Source of the DNA: Saliterribacillus persicus
Lineage (GTDB): Bacteria; Bacillota; Bacilli; Bacillales; Amphibacillaceae
Length of the DNA stretch: 64,000 nucleotides
NCBI RefSeq assembly: GCF_003337485.1
Contig: NZ_QPJJ01000003.1
Span: forward strand, 169,412-233,411
Direction: 5' to 3'
Shown: in pieces, positions 44,736-53,134 of the stretch
Numbering within the stretch: position 1 is the stretch's first letter
How the letters are laid out: each line of letters starts with the position of its first letter
Notes under the pieces: model-generated
Told to the model about the DNA's origin: nothing
The model's input: the letters and a program-made list of their open reading frames with translations, nothing else
Databases searched by the model: none
Made by a program: the position numbers and the translations under genes

Positions 44736-45536
44736 TTAAGATAAAGCTTTATTCATACTTCCACTCTTGTATCCTACTAAATCCATTGTAACAAACTTAT
44801 AACCATATTCTTGTAGCTTTTCAGTTACACGAGCATGATTAGAAAGTAATTTTTCCATATCGTTTGGTTCTACTTCGATACGTGCAATATTATCATGCGT
44901 CCGAACACGCACTTGTCTTAAACCAATCATTTTTAAAAAGGCTTCCGATTTCTCTACCTTAGTTAATTTAGCTTTCGTAATCGTTTCACCATAAGCAATT
45001 CGTGAAGATAGACAAGCAAAAGATGGTTTATCCCATGTAGGAAGCCCCTCTTGTTTGGAAAGCTGTCTAATTTCTTCTTTAAATAAATCTGCCTCTTGGA
45101 GTGGACCACGAACGCCTTGTTCTTTTGCAGCCCGCATACCAGGCCGATGTTCACTTAAATCATCTGCGATTACACCATAAACAATATTATGAAAGTTTCT
45201 TTCCTTCATAATCGGTACTAAGTGATCAAATAAACTATTTTTACAGAAATAGCAACGATTTTTATCATTCTCTGTATAACCCGGAATCGCTAATTCTGAT
45301 GTTTCTATTATCTGATGATTTGCTCCTATATGCATTGCTAGCCTTTTTGCTTCTTCCAGCTCACTTGTCGGATAAGTTTCTGAATCAGCGGTAATAGCAA
45401 GCACATTTTCTACACCTAACGTATCAACCGCAACTTTCAGTAAATAGGTACTATCTACCCCACCTGAAAACGCAACGATAACTTGCTTCATTTCTTGGAG
45501 AATAGACTGTAAAGCTTCATACTTCTGTTCTAACAT
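44736..45536 (-). CDS. larE: Nickel-pincer cofactor synthesis: sacrificial sulfur transferase LarE
   Basis: A 266-residue ATP-pyrophosphatase family protein that adds sulfur to the cofactor precursor. The PP-loop is VAFSGGVDSTYLLKVA. It has the three-cysteine arrangement of cluster-dependent or Cys-donating LarE forms: NRCYFCKNSLFDH with further Cys in SFACLSSRIAYGE. The ATG at 45536 has AAGGGAG upstream. It is between the SDR and gluconokinase genes in the larA operon. Confidence 0.92.
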   Translation of the reverse strand: MLEQKYEALQSILQEMKQVIVAFSGGVDSTYLLKVAVDTLGVENVLAITADSETYPTSELEEAKRLAMHIGANHQIIETSELAIPGYTENDKNRCYFCKNSLFDHLVPIMKERNFHNIVYGVIADDLSEHRPGMRAAKEQGVRGPLQEADLFKEEIRQLSKQEGLPTWDKPSFACLSSRIAYGETITKAKLTKVEKSEAFLKMIGLRQVRVRTHDNIARIEVEPNDMEKLLSNHARVTEKLQEYGYKFVTMDLVGYKSGSMNKALS

Positions 45537-45571
45537 GTTGCTATCTCCCTTCTTCAAACGCTTTATGTCTA

Positions 45572-46342
45572 TTATATCGTCATACTACCAAAACCGCCAT
45601 CAACTCTTACGAATGTTCCCGTGACAAATCCTGAAGCTTTATCAGAAGCTAAGTAAATAGCAGCTCCTTGCAATTCCTCCGGCTCTCCGAATCGGTTCAT
45701 TGGTGTATGGTTCATAATTGAATTCACACGATCTTCACTTAATATTTTGCGATTTTGCTCGGCAGGGAAAAAGCCTGGAATAATTCCGTTCACTCGAATG
45801 CCATTAGGAGCAAATTCTTTCGCTAAAAATTGTGTCACATTATTTATCGCTGCTTTTGAAGCAGAGTAAGTAAATACTTTTGATAACGGAGAAGTTGAAG
45901 ACACAGATGAAATGTTAATAATACTACCCTTACGATCGTTCTCAATCATTCTACGCGCAAAAATTTGTGTCGCAAAAACAATCCCACGAAGATTCACATC
46001 CATTATTTGGTCCCATTCTTCAGGTTTTAAATCCAAAAATGGTGTTGTACTATTCATACCCGGTGCGTTCAAGAGAATGTCAACTCCCCCAGCCCAAGCT
46101 TCAATTTCACCTGCTACTTTTTCAACCGTATCTAAATCACTAACATCTGCTTGGAAAGCCTTGGCTTCTCCACCAGCTGCTACAATTTCCTTTGCTACCT
46201 CTTCTGCTGTTTCTAGCTTCCTACCTACAATAGCAACCTTAGCTCCATGTTCTGCAAATCCTTTTGATATCGAGCTTCCTAAGGTACTGTTTCCACCTAA
46301 AGCTACTGCTACTTTCCCTGTTAAATCGAATAATTTACTCAT
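45572..46342 (-). CDS. SDR family oxidoreductase, probable D-mannonate oxidoreductase (fructuronate reductase)
   Basis: A 256-residue short-chain dehydrogenase. The cofactor motif is GGNSTLGSS, the NAPG stretch follows near residue 90, and the active site is SSVSS with YSASK. The C-terminus TPMNRFGEPEELQGAAIYLA and GTFVRVDGGFGSMTI resembles both gluconate 5-dehydrogenases and the Bacillus SDR-type UxuB (YjmF), which reduces D-fructuronate to D-mannonate. The operon context with UxaC under the same regulator favours the second, but this is inferred. It lies 18 bases after the LarA homologue. Confidence 0.8.
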   Translation of the reverse strand: MSKLFDLTGKVAVALGGNSTLGSSISKGFAEHGAKVAIVGRKLETAEEVAKEIVAAGGEAKAFQADVSDLDTVEKVAGEIEAWAGGVDILLNAPGMNSTTPFLDLKPEEWDQIMDVNLRGIVFATQIFARRMIENDRKGSIINISSVSSTSPLSKVFTYSASKAAINNVTQFLAKEFAPNGIRVNGIIPGFFPAEQNRKILSEDRVNSIMNHTPMNRFGEPEELQGAAIYLASDKASGFVTGTFVRVDGGFGSMTI

Positions 46343-46360
46343 ATAAAAACCTCCACTAAT

Positions 46361-47629
46361 TTATTGTATGTTACCTTCTTTGTCAAAAGTCATGTCAAAC
46401 AAATCTGAAATTTGCTCTGTTTTATTGTGTTGTTTTACTTCTTCAATTAGATTTTCAGAAACTTGAATTTCACCAATTTCCAATGTATTTTTAATTCTTA
46501 CTAATTTCACTTTGGTAAAATCTAATATATTACAAGTTTTGATGGCTGCTTTGACTGCTAATTCATCATCAGGCATGGCAGTTGAGATATGTGTAGGACC
46601 AACTACTGTAGAAGTTAAGCCATTTGCATAGGTTGCTTCACGATTCATTTTGTCCACTAACTTTTGTGTCGTAAAGTCAGCGGTTCCTACTCCGTTTGCA
46701 TTTCCTTCTGTTTGATGGGTTAGGTCAAGCACTACCATTTTGGTCACTTCAGGTCCACCATAAGCATATGGTGTTGGATAACGACCAGTTATGTTAGGAT
46801 CCATCCCATCCCCACTAATGTTCTTTCCGATTTCATCAATGATAAGCACATCAATTTTATCGAAATAAAGCTGTGGCAAGGAGTTTTTTGCTGTTTCCTG
46901 CAGAATTACTTCTTCTTCGTATATTTCATCAGGTAATAATACTTCGATTTGCTTTACCTTATCAAACGCATTTTCAACAGTAGCTACAGCAAATAAAATC
47001 GGCATTTTATCCATAATGATGTTAGCCATTGCTGGAACATGTTCTGCCATATGTTTAAATCCTAATTGGTGACAAGCCTCTGCCCCTTTTTGTTTACCTA
47101 ACCCGATGCTGATCATCTTCATAATGCCACTTTCAACCGGACCTCTGAAGGCTGTATGAGGCTTGACGCGATTAATAACAACGATTCCATCTGCCTCTGA
47201 GGCGATTTTATCGATATAAATTGGCAGACCATTTTCTAATTCATCAATTTTAATTACTTCCATGGACGACCTAATTTCTGCACCTACTGCTTCTTCAGTT
47301 ACACCTAAGTGCTCAAGAACTGCTTTTTGACCAGGACCAGTTGCACCACCATGGCTTCCCATACAGGGTACGATAAAAGGTTGGGCACCTAGCTTTTTTA
47401 AATAATCAATTGTTTCCTTTGTGGTCTCAACTAACCGATCTAACCCTCTGCTTCCTACAGCAACTGCTATTTCCATATCTTTTTCGACTATTTTTTCCAG
47501 GTCTTTTTCCTGTAGTTTTTCTCGTAAAGCTTTACCTAAATCGTCGATTTTTTGATCGTCAAATACCTGTTTTACCTTTGTCATTTTAGGAATTGGAATA
47601 TCCTCAACAAGCTCCCTTAAAATACTCAA
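46361..47629 (-). CDS. larA: LarA-family nickel-pincer racemase/epimerase, probable hexonate 2-epimerase
   Basis: A 422-residue LarA homologue with the two-domain LarA fold. Family residues for the cofactor are visible (numbered from the longer start at 47662): His104 in MGSHGG, His169 in VKPHTAF, Lys182 in SGIMKMIS, which would bind the pincer cofactor covalently, and His198 in EACHQL; the Lys-to-His spacing of 16 equals that of L. plantarum LarA (184 and 200). It is the first gene of an operon with larE, larB, an SDR and a gluconokinase, so D-mannonate/D-gluconate 2-epimerase activity fits better than lactate racemase. TTG at 47629 has AAAGGGTG upstream; ATG at 47662 has none. Confidence 0.85.
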   Translation of the reverse strand: MSILRELVEDIPIPKMTKVKQVFDDQKIDDLGKALREKLQEKDLEKIVEKDMEIAVAVGSRGLDRLVETTKETIDYLKKLGAQPFIVPCMGSHGGATGPGQKAVLEHLGVTEEAVGAEIRSSMEVIKIDELENGLPIYIDKIASEADGIVVINRVKPHTAFRGPVESGIMKMISIGLGKQKGAEACHQLGFKHMAEHVPAMANIIMDKMPILFAVATVENAFDKVKQIEVLLPDEIYEEEVILQETAKNSLPQLYFDKIDVLIIDEIGKNISGDGMDPNITGRYPTPYAYGGPEVTKMVVLDLTHQTEGNANGVGTADFTTQKLVDKMNREATYANGLTSTVVGPTHISTAMPDDELAVKAAIKTCNILDFTKVKLVRIKNTLEIGEIQVSENLIEEVKQHNKTEQISDLFDMTFDKEGNIQ

Positions 47630-47697
47630 AGCCTTCACCCTTTCTTTTTTCAATATATTCATAACGTTTTTATATAAAAAAGAACGTATAGCTAATT

Positions 47698-47724
47698 AAA
47701 TTGTGCTCTATAAGAGCGTGCAAT
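47698..47724. promoter_or_regulatory. Imperfect inverted repeat in the larA leader
   Basis: AATTGTGCTCT and AGAGCGTGCAATT face each other around ATA in the 5' untranslated part of the larA operon. It could be a second operator or an RNA hairpin; its role is unknown. Confidence 0.35.
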
Positions 47725-47760
47725 TTCTACAATATTATCATGTAATCCCTTACAGAAATT

Positions 47761-47789
47761 AGTATAACATCAATTTGTTTATCGGACAA
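47761..47789 (-). promoter_or_regulatory. SigA promoter of the larA operon
   Basis: On the minus strand TTGTCC (47784-47789), a 17-base spacer and TATACT (47761-47766). Operator e covers the -35 box and most of the spacer. Confidence 0.6.
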
Positions 47790-47790
47790 A
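47774..47790. promoter_or_regulatory. ROK-type operator e (larA operon)
   Basis: TTTGTTTATCGGACAAA shares the outer TTTGTTT and ACAAA parts and the 17-base length with the other four sites. It overlaps the larA promoter. It is the most divergent copy. Confidence 0.6.
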
Positions 47791-47808
47791 TTAATTAAAT
47801 ACACCTTA

Positions 47809-48735
47809 TTATCCAAACAAAGTTCTTGCTACAAAAATTACTAATGTCACGGTAACAGAAGAAATAAGTGTTGAAATTAACACCGTTTGAGCTGCTAAGT
47901 CTTGATGATTATTGTATTCTTGTGCAATGACTGCGCTATTAACCGATGTAGGCATTGCTGAAGCAATTAAAAAGGCTTGGGCAATTAGTCCATCAATTTT
48001 AAATAAATAGATAATAATAAGCGCTGCAATTGGTCCACCAATGAGTCTTAAAAAAACACTGATATATACAGAAGGTAATATCACCTTCACTTTCATGTTT
48101 TGAACCTGTGCTCCTAACGTGATAAGGGCAATTCCAATCATAGCGTCTGCTATATAGTTAGCCGGCACCCAGATAAACTCTGGAATATTAATTTCCAGTC
48201 CATTTAAAACAATACCAGCAATCATGGCATACAAAACCGGCATTTTAAAATAGCCTAATGCTGCTTTTAGCTTTCCTTCAGCAGCAGCCCGTAACGAAAA
48301 TATACCATAAGAAAACAAAAATATATTTTGGAGCATTAATACAATAACTTGAATGGACATCGCAAAAGGATCGCCTCTAAAAACAAGATCATTAACAGGT
48401 ACACCATAATTTCCAGAATTAAAGAACATAATACTATTTGAAAAAGTTGTTTCTTCTCCATTTTTCATTCCCAATAGCTTACGAACGACAACAGAAATTA
48501 TAAATAAAATAACTACAAGCAAAATAAAAAATAATAATACATATAAAAATAATGAATAGGAAAAAGTTGCTTCATAAAGCTTAACAAAAATAAAGCCCGG
48601 TACTAGAAAATAGATATTTAACTTTGCAAGTGTTGATAAATCCAGTTTAAATGTTAATTGTAAATAGTAGCCAATGGCCATTAAAATAAAAATCGGTAAA
48701 ATAATATCTGTTAGAATAAAGAAAAGATCAGCCAT
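47809..48735 (-). CDS. AEC family transporter (auxin efflux carrier type)
   Basis: A 308-residue membrane protein with about ten helices: ILTDIILPIFILMAIGYYLQ at the start, NSGNYGVPVNDLVFRGDPFA in the first half, and AFLIASAMPTSVNSAVIAQEY in the second, all typical of AEC proteins. In bacteria these move small carboxylic acids such as malate or lactate. The position between the LarA operon and a Gfo/Idh operon suggests sugar-acid transport. ATG at 48735 has GGAGAGG upstream. Its own upstream region carries a perfect palindrome at 48766-48783. Confidence 0.85.
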   Translation of the reverse strand: MADLFFILTDIILPIFILMAIGYYLQLTFKLDLSTLAKLNIYFLVPGFIFVKLYEATFSYSLFLYVLLFFILLVVILFIISVVVRKLLGMKNGEETTFSNSIMFFNSGNYGVPVNDLVFRGDPFAMSIQVIVLMLQNIFLFSYGIFSLRAAAEGKLKAALGYFKMPVLYAMIAGIVLNGLEINIPEFIWVPANYIADAMIGIALITLGAQVQNMKVKVILPSVYISVFLRLIGGPIAALIIIYLFKIDGLIAQAFLIASAMPTSVNSAVIAQEYNNHQDLAAQTVLISTLISSVTVTLVIFVARTLFG

Positions 48736-48765
48736 TACAACGTTTCCTCTCCGCATAAAGCCAAT

Positions 48766-48783
48766 AATAACAACGTTGTTATT
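48766..48783. promoter_or_regulatory. Perfect 18-bp palindrome upstream of the AEC gene
   Basis: AATAACAACGTTGTTATT is a perfect inverted repeat 30 bases upstream of the AEC start. It looks like an operator; it differs from the ROK-type sites, and the regulator is unknown. Confidence 0.5.
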
Positions 48784-48852
48784 TTAATTTTATCATGCTT
48801 TTGATTAAGTTGAAAGTTAAACTTTTAAGATGTGTTAATATTTTTTTGATAG

Positions 48853-48882
48853 AAAAGGTTGCCATATCTCAGGCAACCTTTT
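48853..48882 (-). terminator. Terminator of the second Gfo/Idh operon
   Basis: Perfect arms AAAAGGTTGCC (48853-48863) and GGCAACCTTTT (48872-48882), just after the stop codon at 48885-48887. Confidence 0.85.
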
Positions 48883-48884
48883 CT

Positions 48885-49958
48885 TTATTTTACTTTTCTA
48901 GCTTGATCTTGAGCAATTAGACATAACTCTGCAGCTTTAAATGCATGTTCTTGCGTCATTGCCTTTTCTGTACGGTTGATACAATCTAATATTAATTCAC
49001 CAAAGAATGGAAATCCAACTTCACCACTTAAACTATAGTGCTTCTCTCCTTCTTTATTAACAAGGTATAAATGATCTCCAGATTCTTCTCTAGCTATATC
49101 CACATATTTTCGGATTTCGATTGTTCCTTCGGTGCCCACAATAAACGTTCGACCGTCTCCCCACGTGCTTAGACCATCCGGAGTGAACCAGTCCACACGG
49201 AAAAATTGTGTGGCGCCATTATCTCCAACTAAGGTTGCATCTCCGTAATCTTCTAACTCAGGCGTGCTTGGATTGCCATAATTACCTACTTTACTCTGTA
49301 GGATTTCTGCATCCTTACAGCCCGCATAAAATAAAAATTGCTCAATTTGATGGCTACCGATATCACATAGAATTCCACCATATTTGTCCTTTTCAAAAAA
49401 CCAGTCAGGGCGACTTGGTGCATTTAATCGATGAGGACCAAACCCTGTAACTTGAATAACATTGCCAATAGCCCCTTCTTTAATTAAATCACCAGCGAAA
49501 ACAGCACTTTCTACATGAAGTCTTTCGCTAAAGTAAACCATATATTTTTGACCTGTTTCCTGCACTACTTTTTTAGTTTCTTCTAGCTGAGCTAATGTCG
49601 TAAATGGTGTTTTATCCGTGAAGTAGTCCTTGCCTGATCGAAGTACTTTGTTACCTAATTCGCTTCTTTCACTTGGAACAGCCGCAGCTGCAATAAGTTT
49701 AACCTCCGCATCTTCTAATACCTGATCTAAGGAATCTGCTTTTTTCGCGTCTGGAAATTTTTCTAAAAAGCCCTCTACTTTAGCTGGATCCGGATCATAT
49801 ACCCATTTCAGTGTTGCGCCTGCTTCTACTAGACCGTTACACTGACCAAAAATATGACCATGATCTAAGGCAACCGCAGCAAATACAAATTCATTCGGGC
49901 TTACTACACGATTTGGTTTTCCTTTTGGTGCATAATTCATTCCATCTGCTTTTCCCAT
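48885..49958 (-). CDS. Gfo/Idh/MocA family oxidoreductase with altered EKP motif
   Basis: A 357-residue dehydrogenase-like protein. The Rossmann start AAVALDHGHIFGQCNGLVEA and the GGILCDIGSHQIEQFLFYAG helix are present, but the family EKP motif is replaced by TDKTPFTT, keeping the Lys and losing the Pro position. The ATG at 49958 has AAGGAG upstream. It is separated from the next upstream gene by 114 bases containing a stem-loop and a TATAAT (50011-50016), so it may be transcribed separately. Confidence 0.85.
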   Translation of the reverse strand: MGKADGMNYAPKGKPNRVVSPNEFVFAAVALDHGHIFGQCNGLVEAGATLKWVYDPDPAKVEGFLEKFPDAKKADSLDQVLEDAEVKLIAAAAVPSERSELGNKVLRSGKDYFTDKTPFTTLAQLEETKKVVQETGQKYMVYFSERLHVESAVFAGDLIKEGAIGNVIQVTGFGPHRLNAPSRPDWFFEKDKYGGILCDIGSHQIEQFLFYAGCKDAEILQSKVGNYGNPSTPELEDYGDATLVGDNGATQFFRVDWFTPDGLSTWGDGRTFIVGTEGTIEIRKYVDIAREESGDHLYLVNKEGEKHYSLSGEVGFPFFGELILDCINRTEKAMTQEHAFKAAELCLIAQDQARKVK

Positions 49959-50019
49959 TATTGTCACACTCCTTAATACAAATTAAAGAACCTAACTATA
50001 TCCTATCAATTATAATCAC

Positions 50020-50050
50020 CCTACTGCTAGAAATACTACATTGCAGTAGG
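50020..50050. promoter_or_regulatory. Stem-loop between two dehydrogenase-operon genes
   Basis: CCTACTGC (50020-50027) and GCAGTAGG (50043-50050) form a perfect 8-base stem with a 15-base loop. It has no T run, so it is not a standard terminator; it may be an mRNA-processing or stabilising element, or part of the promoter of the gene at 48885. Confidence 0.45.
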
Positions 50051-50072
50051 ATAAATTCATATTAGCTTACTT

Positions 50073-50933
50073 TTAAAACCAATCTGCATAACCCATTTTT
50101 CTTAAGTTTTCAGCAGAATCTCTTAAACAATCAAAAGGATCACGACCATAGGTATCGTCTTGTTCAATTAGAAAGTGCTCAGCACCCGCTTCAAGTCCTG
50201 CTTCCATAATTGCCGGCATATTAAGATTTCCTTCTCCAACTTCAGCAAATTCTATTAAGTTAGTGAATTTAGAGAAAAAGTTTGACATATCCTTCAAGTC
50301 TTCATCTGTAATATCCAAATCACCGATTCGATAATCCTTTAGGTGAATAAGTGACACACGATTTTTGTATTCCTTTATAAAAGATACTGGATCTACACCA
50401 GCACGATGAATCCAGTGAACATCTAACTCAAAGCCTAAAACAGAAGTATTTTCTTTCATCATATCTAACAAGAATTTTCCATCGTAACGTTGAAATTCGA
50501 TGTGGTGTGTGTGGTAATAAAGCGAAATTCCTTCATCTTTTAAGCGTTTCGCCATCTCTTCAGCTCGATCGATAAAAGCGATAATTTTATCCTTATCTCC
50601 CATTATTGTAAATGGCAGCATACCAATTCGAATATAATTACAGTTTAAAGCCTTACAATCTGCTACTATTTTCTCGTAATTGTCTCTTAATGTCTCTTGC
50701 TCAGACCCTGGGGTCATTGGTTCTAGGGGAGCAGATGTAGCGGTTATCGCAATGTTAAAATCATCGCTCGCTCTTTTTATCTCGCTTACATTTTCCGCTG
50801 TCATTGGAATTTGAGATACTTCTACAGAATGAAAGCCTAAATCATGCAATTGTTTCAAAGTTTCATATGCACCTAATTCTTCTACTTTCTTTTTTAACAT
50901 CATCATTTGAACGCCGATTTTTCCTTTTTTCAT
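50073..50933 (-). CDS. Sugar phosphate isomerase/epimerase family TIM-barrel protein
   Basis: A 286-residue xylose isomerase-like TIM barrel. Motifs are YYHTHHIEFQRYDGK, GFELDVHWIHRAGVDP, SLIHLKDY, AEVGEGNLNM and HFLIEQDDTYGRDPFDCLRD. It overlaps the upstream Gfo/Idh gene by 4 bases. It is the third TIM-barrel protein of this kind in the window and again is paired with dehydrogenases. Confidence 0.87.
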   Translation of the reverse strand: MKKGKIGVQMMMLKKKVEELGAYETLKQLHDLGFHSVEVSQIPMTAENVSEIKRASDDFNIAITATSAPLEPMTPGSEQETLRDNYEKIVADCKALNCNYIRIGMLPFTIMGDKDKIIAFIDRAEEMAKRLKDEGISLYYHTHHIEFQRYDGKFLLDMMKENTSVLGFELDVHWIHRAGVDPVSFIKEYKNRVSLIHLKDYRIGDLDITDEDLKDMSNFFSKFTNLIEFAEVGEGNLNMPAIMEAGLEAGAEHFLIEQDDTYGRDPFDCLRDSAENLRKMGYADWF

Positions 50934-51940
50934 TGATAAGCCTCCATTTGAATTTCTTTTTTTATTTCAGAAGAATGTCTGATCGCACCAATCATTTCTA
51001 ACGAGGTCTGTGCTTCATGTGCATGCACATAGTCCTCTGTGTCTTTTATAATTGCTTGATAAAATTGTTTGATAAGCTTTGCATGACTGGCTCCATAATA
51101 AAACTTAGAACCAGGGAGCTTCTGATCTTCAATTAAACGAACCTTCTTATCTGTGTTACTTGAAATAGTCAAAATGCTGTCTTTTATAGTTAATTTTGCT
51201 TTATCGAGTAGTACTTGAAATTCAATTGATGAGTTGGAAGCATAGGTTACTGTAGCAAAGAACAATCCAGTCGCACCATTTTCAAATTGAATATGAGCTG
51301 TTGCTGTATCTTCTACCTCATACCCATAGTCGACTAAGGTATCTATTGATCCGCGAATCGACTTCACATGCCCACCCACTAATTGCATTAAATCTAAAGT
51401 ATGAATGGACTGATTAATCATCACACCGCCACCAGCGTATTTCATTGAGCCACGCCACGGTTTAGCGTCGTAATATTCCTTTGGACGAAACCAAGTTACT
51501 AACCCTTTTACACCTTTTACCTTGCCATATTTTTCACTAGCAACAATTTCAAGTAACTTTTCAACTGTTTCATTAAAACGGTTCTGTAAACAAACACATA
51601 TTTTTGATTGTGGGAATTCCTTTTCCACTTCCACAATGGATATGCCTTCTTCAGGTATTCTAGCAAGAGGCTTTTCTAAAAAGACATGCACATTATTTTT
51701 GACGCAATACTCTGTCACTTCACGATGCAAATAGTGTGGTAAACATATATGCACACAATCCAAGCTTTCCTGTGCGATCATTTCTTTATAATCCATATAA
51801 AAGTTTGCATGCTTTGCTTTTTTGCCTAAAGACTTTTCAACATCACAGACTGCTACTAATGTTGCCTCGTTATTATTTTCAATAGCGTCAATATGAATCG
51901 TTGAAATATCACCTAACCCTATTATCGCGACTTTGAGCAT
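50930..51940 (-). CDS. Gfo/Idh/MocA family oxidoreductase
   Basis: A 336-residue NAD(P)-dependent dehydrogenase: IIGLGDISTIHIDAIENN at the start, FLEKPLARIPEEG at about 95, and AGGGVMINQSIHTLDLMQLV in the substrate domain. A good GGAGG site precedes the ATG. It is translationally coupled to the TIM-barrel gene behind it. Confidence 0.88.
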   Translation of the reverse strand: MLKVAIIGLGDISTIHIDAIENNNEATLVAVCDVEKSLGKKAKHANFYMDYKEMIAQESLDCVHICLPHYLHREVTEYCVKNNVHVFLEKPLARIPEEGISIVEVEKEFPQSKICVCLQNRFNETVEKLLEIVASEKYGKVKGVKGLVTWFRPKEYYDAKPWRGSMKYAGGGVMINQSIHTLDLMQLVGGHVKSIRGSIDTLVDYGYEVEDTATAHIQFENGATGLFFATVTYASNSSIEFQVLLDKAKLTIKDSILTISSNTDKKVRLIEDQKLPGSKFYYGASHAKLIKQFYQAIIKDTEDYVHAHEAQTSLEMIGAIRHSSEIKKEIQMEAYQ

Positions 51941-51978
51941 CTGCTTAACACCTCCTACTGACTTTTAAATTACAAGGA

Positions 51979-53121
51979 TTATTTTTCTTGTGCTCTTAAT
52001 TTATTTAACTCTTCTAAATACAAATCTTCGTCTAATGGTAGATCCACTTCTTTTCCTAACCAACTCGATAAATGCATCGCATTCGCAAGTGTTACACCAT
52101 TAATGCCATCACTACCCGGTGCAATAAGCTCTGTACCATCTATAATATTCGCTGCGAAATTCTCTAATACACTAGCGTGTTGACCGCCCCAAACACTCTC
52201 AAACTCTAGTACTTCTTCTTCATAAATAGCTCCAGGCCCTTTTCCTTTAAATAAATTCATTGTTTCTTGCCAAGACAAGGAATTACTCATTTCATTTTCT
52301 GCTTTATGAAGACGCTTGATCGTTACTTTTTTACTGTCATCGACAACTATTTTCCCTTTATCTCCTAATATCTCAAAGCGGTCTGTCCCCATCACGTCAT
52401 GCGTACATGTAATGAAAACACCTGTTGCGCCATTGCCATAGTCAAATACTGTAGTTACATCATCTTCTACAGGAATATCTCGTTGATAACCATACTGTGC
52501 TTTTGTATAAACCTTTTTAGGCATACCACAGATCCATTGCATTAGATCAATTTGGTGTGGTGCTTGGTTAACGAGAACTCCACCACCTTCACCGTCCCAA
52601 GTTGCACGCCATGAACCTTGGTCATAATAAGCTTGTGGTCTCCACCATGTTGTGATAATCCAATTTGTCCGTCTAATTGCGCCAATTTCTCCATTATCAA
52701 TAATTTCTTTTACTTTTCGATACAATTCATTTGTGCGTTGGTTAAACATAATCGCATAAGTAAGTTCTGGTTTTGTCTTTGCATACTCATTTATTTCTTG
52801 CACTTGCTTCGTATAGACACCTGCAGGTTTTTCAAGTAGTGCATGAATATCTTTTGATAGGGCTTCGATTCCCATTTCAGGATGTAAGTAGTGCGGGACA
52901 CAGGTAATAATTGCATCAACTTTTCCACTTTCAAGCATTGTTTTATAATCATCGTAAAACGGAACATTTGGATAGTTTTCTTCGGAAACTTTTTTCTTTT
53001 CTGTGTCTGTGTCACAAATAGCACCAAGCTCCATATTTGGAATTCTTCCCTCTTTAATAAAGTTGGCATATGTTGAACCCTGCTGACCTAACCCAATAAT
53101 ACCCAATCTTACTTTTTCCAT
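51979..53121 (-). CDS. Gfo/Idh/MocA family oxidoreductase
   Basis: A 380-residue dehydrogenase: LGIIGLGQQGSTYANFIKEG, LLEKPAGVYTKQ, and GEGGGVLVNQAPHQIDLMQW. The ATG at 53121 has AAGGAG at 9 bases; the ATG three codons earlier directly abuts that site. It is the first gene of the operon, with the AraC gene 14 bases upstream on the same strand. Confidence 0.88.
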   Translation of the reverse strand: MEKVRLGIIGLGQQGSTYANFIKEGRIPNMELGAICDTDTEKKKVSEENYPNVPFYDDYKTMLESGKVDAIITCVPHYLHPEMGIEALSKDIHALLEKPAGVYTKQVQEINEYAKTKPELTYAIMFNQRTNELYRKVKEIIDNGEIGAIRRTNWIITTWWRPQAYYDQGSWRATWDGEGGGVLVNQAPHQIDLMQWICGMPKKVYTKAQYGYQRDIPVEDDVTTVFDYGNGATGVFITCTHDVMGTDRFEILGDKGKIVVDDSKKVTIKRLHKAENEMSNSLSWQETMNLFKGKGPGAIYEEEVLEFESVWGGQHASVLENFAANIIDGTELIAPGSDGINGVTLANAMHLSSWLGKEVDLPLDEDLYLEELNKLRAQEK

Positions 53122-53134
53122 TTTATCCATCTCC

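Noticed and set aside
42294..47629. Lactate racemase operon
   Set aside because: A lactate role was the first reading of larA-larE-larB, but the operon contains gluconokinase and an SDR, lacks lactate genes and shares operators with uxaC-gnd.
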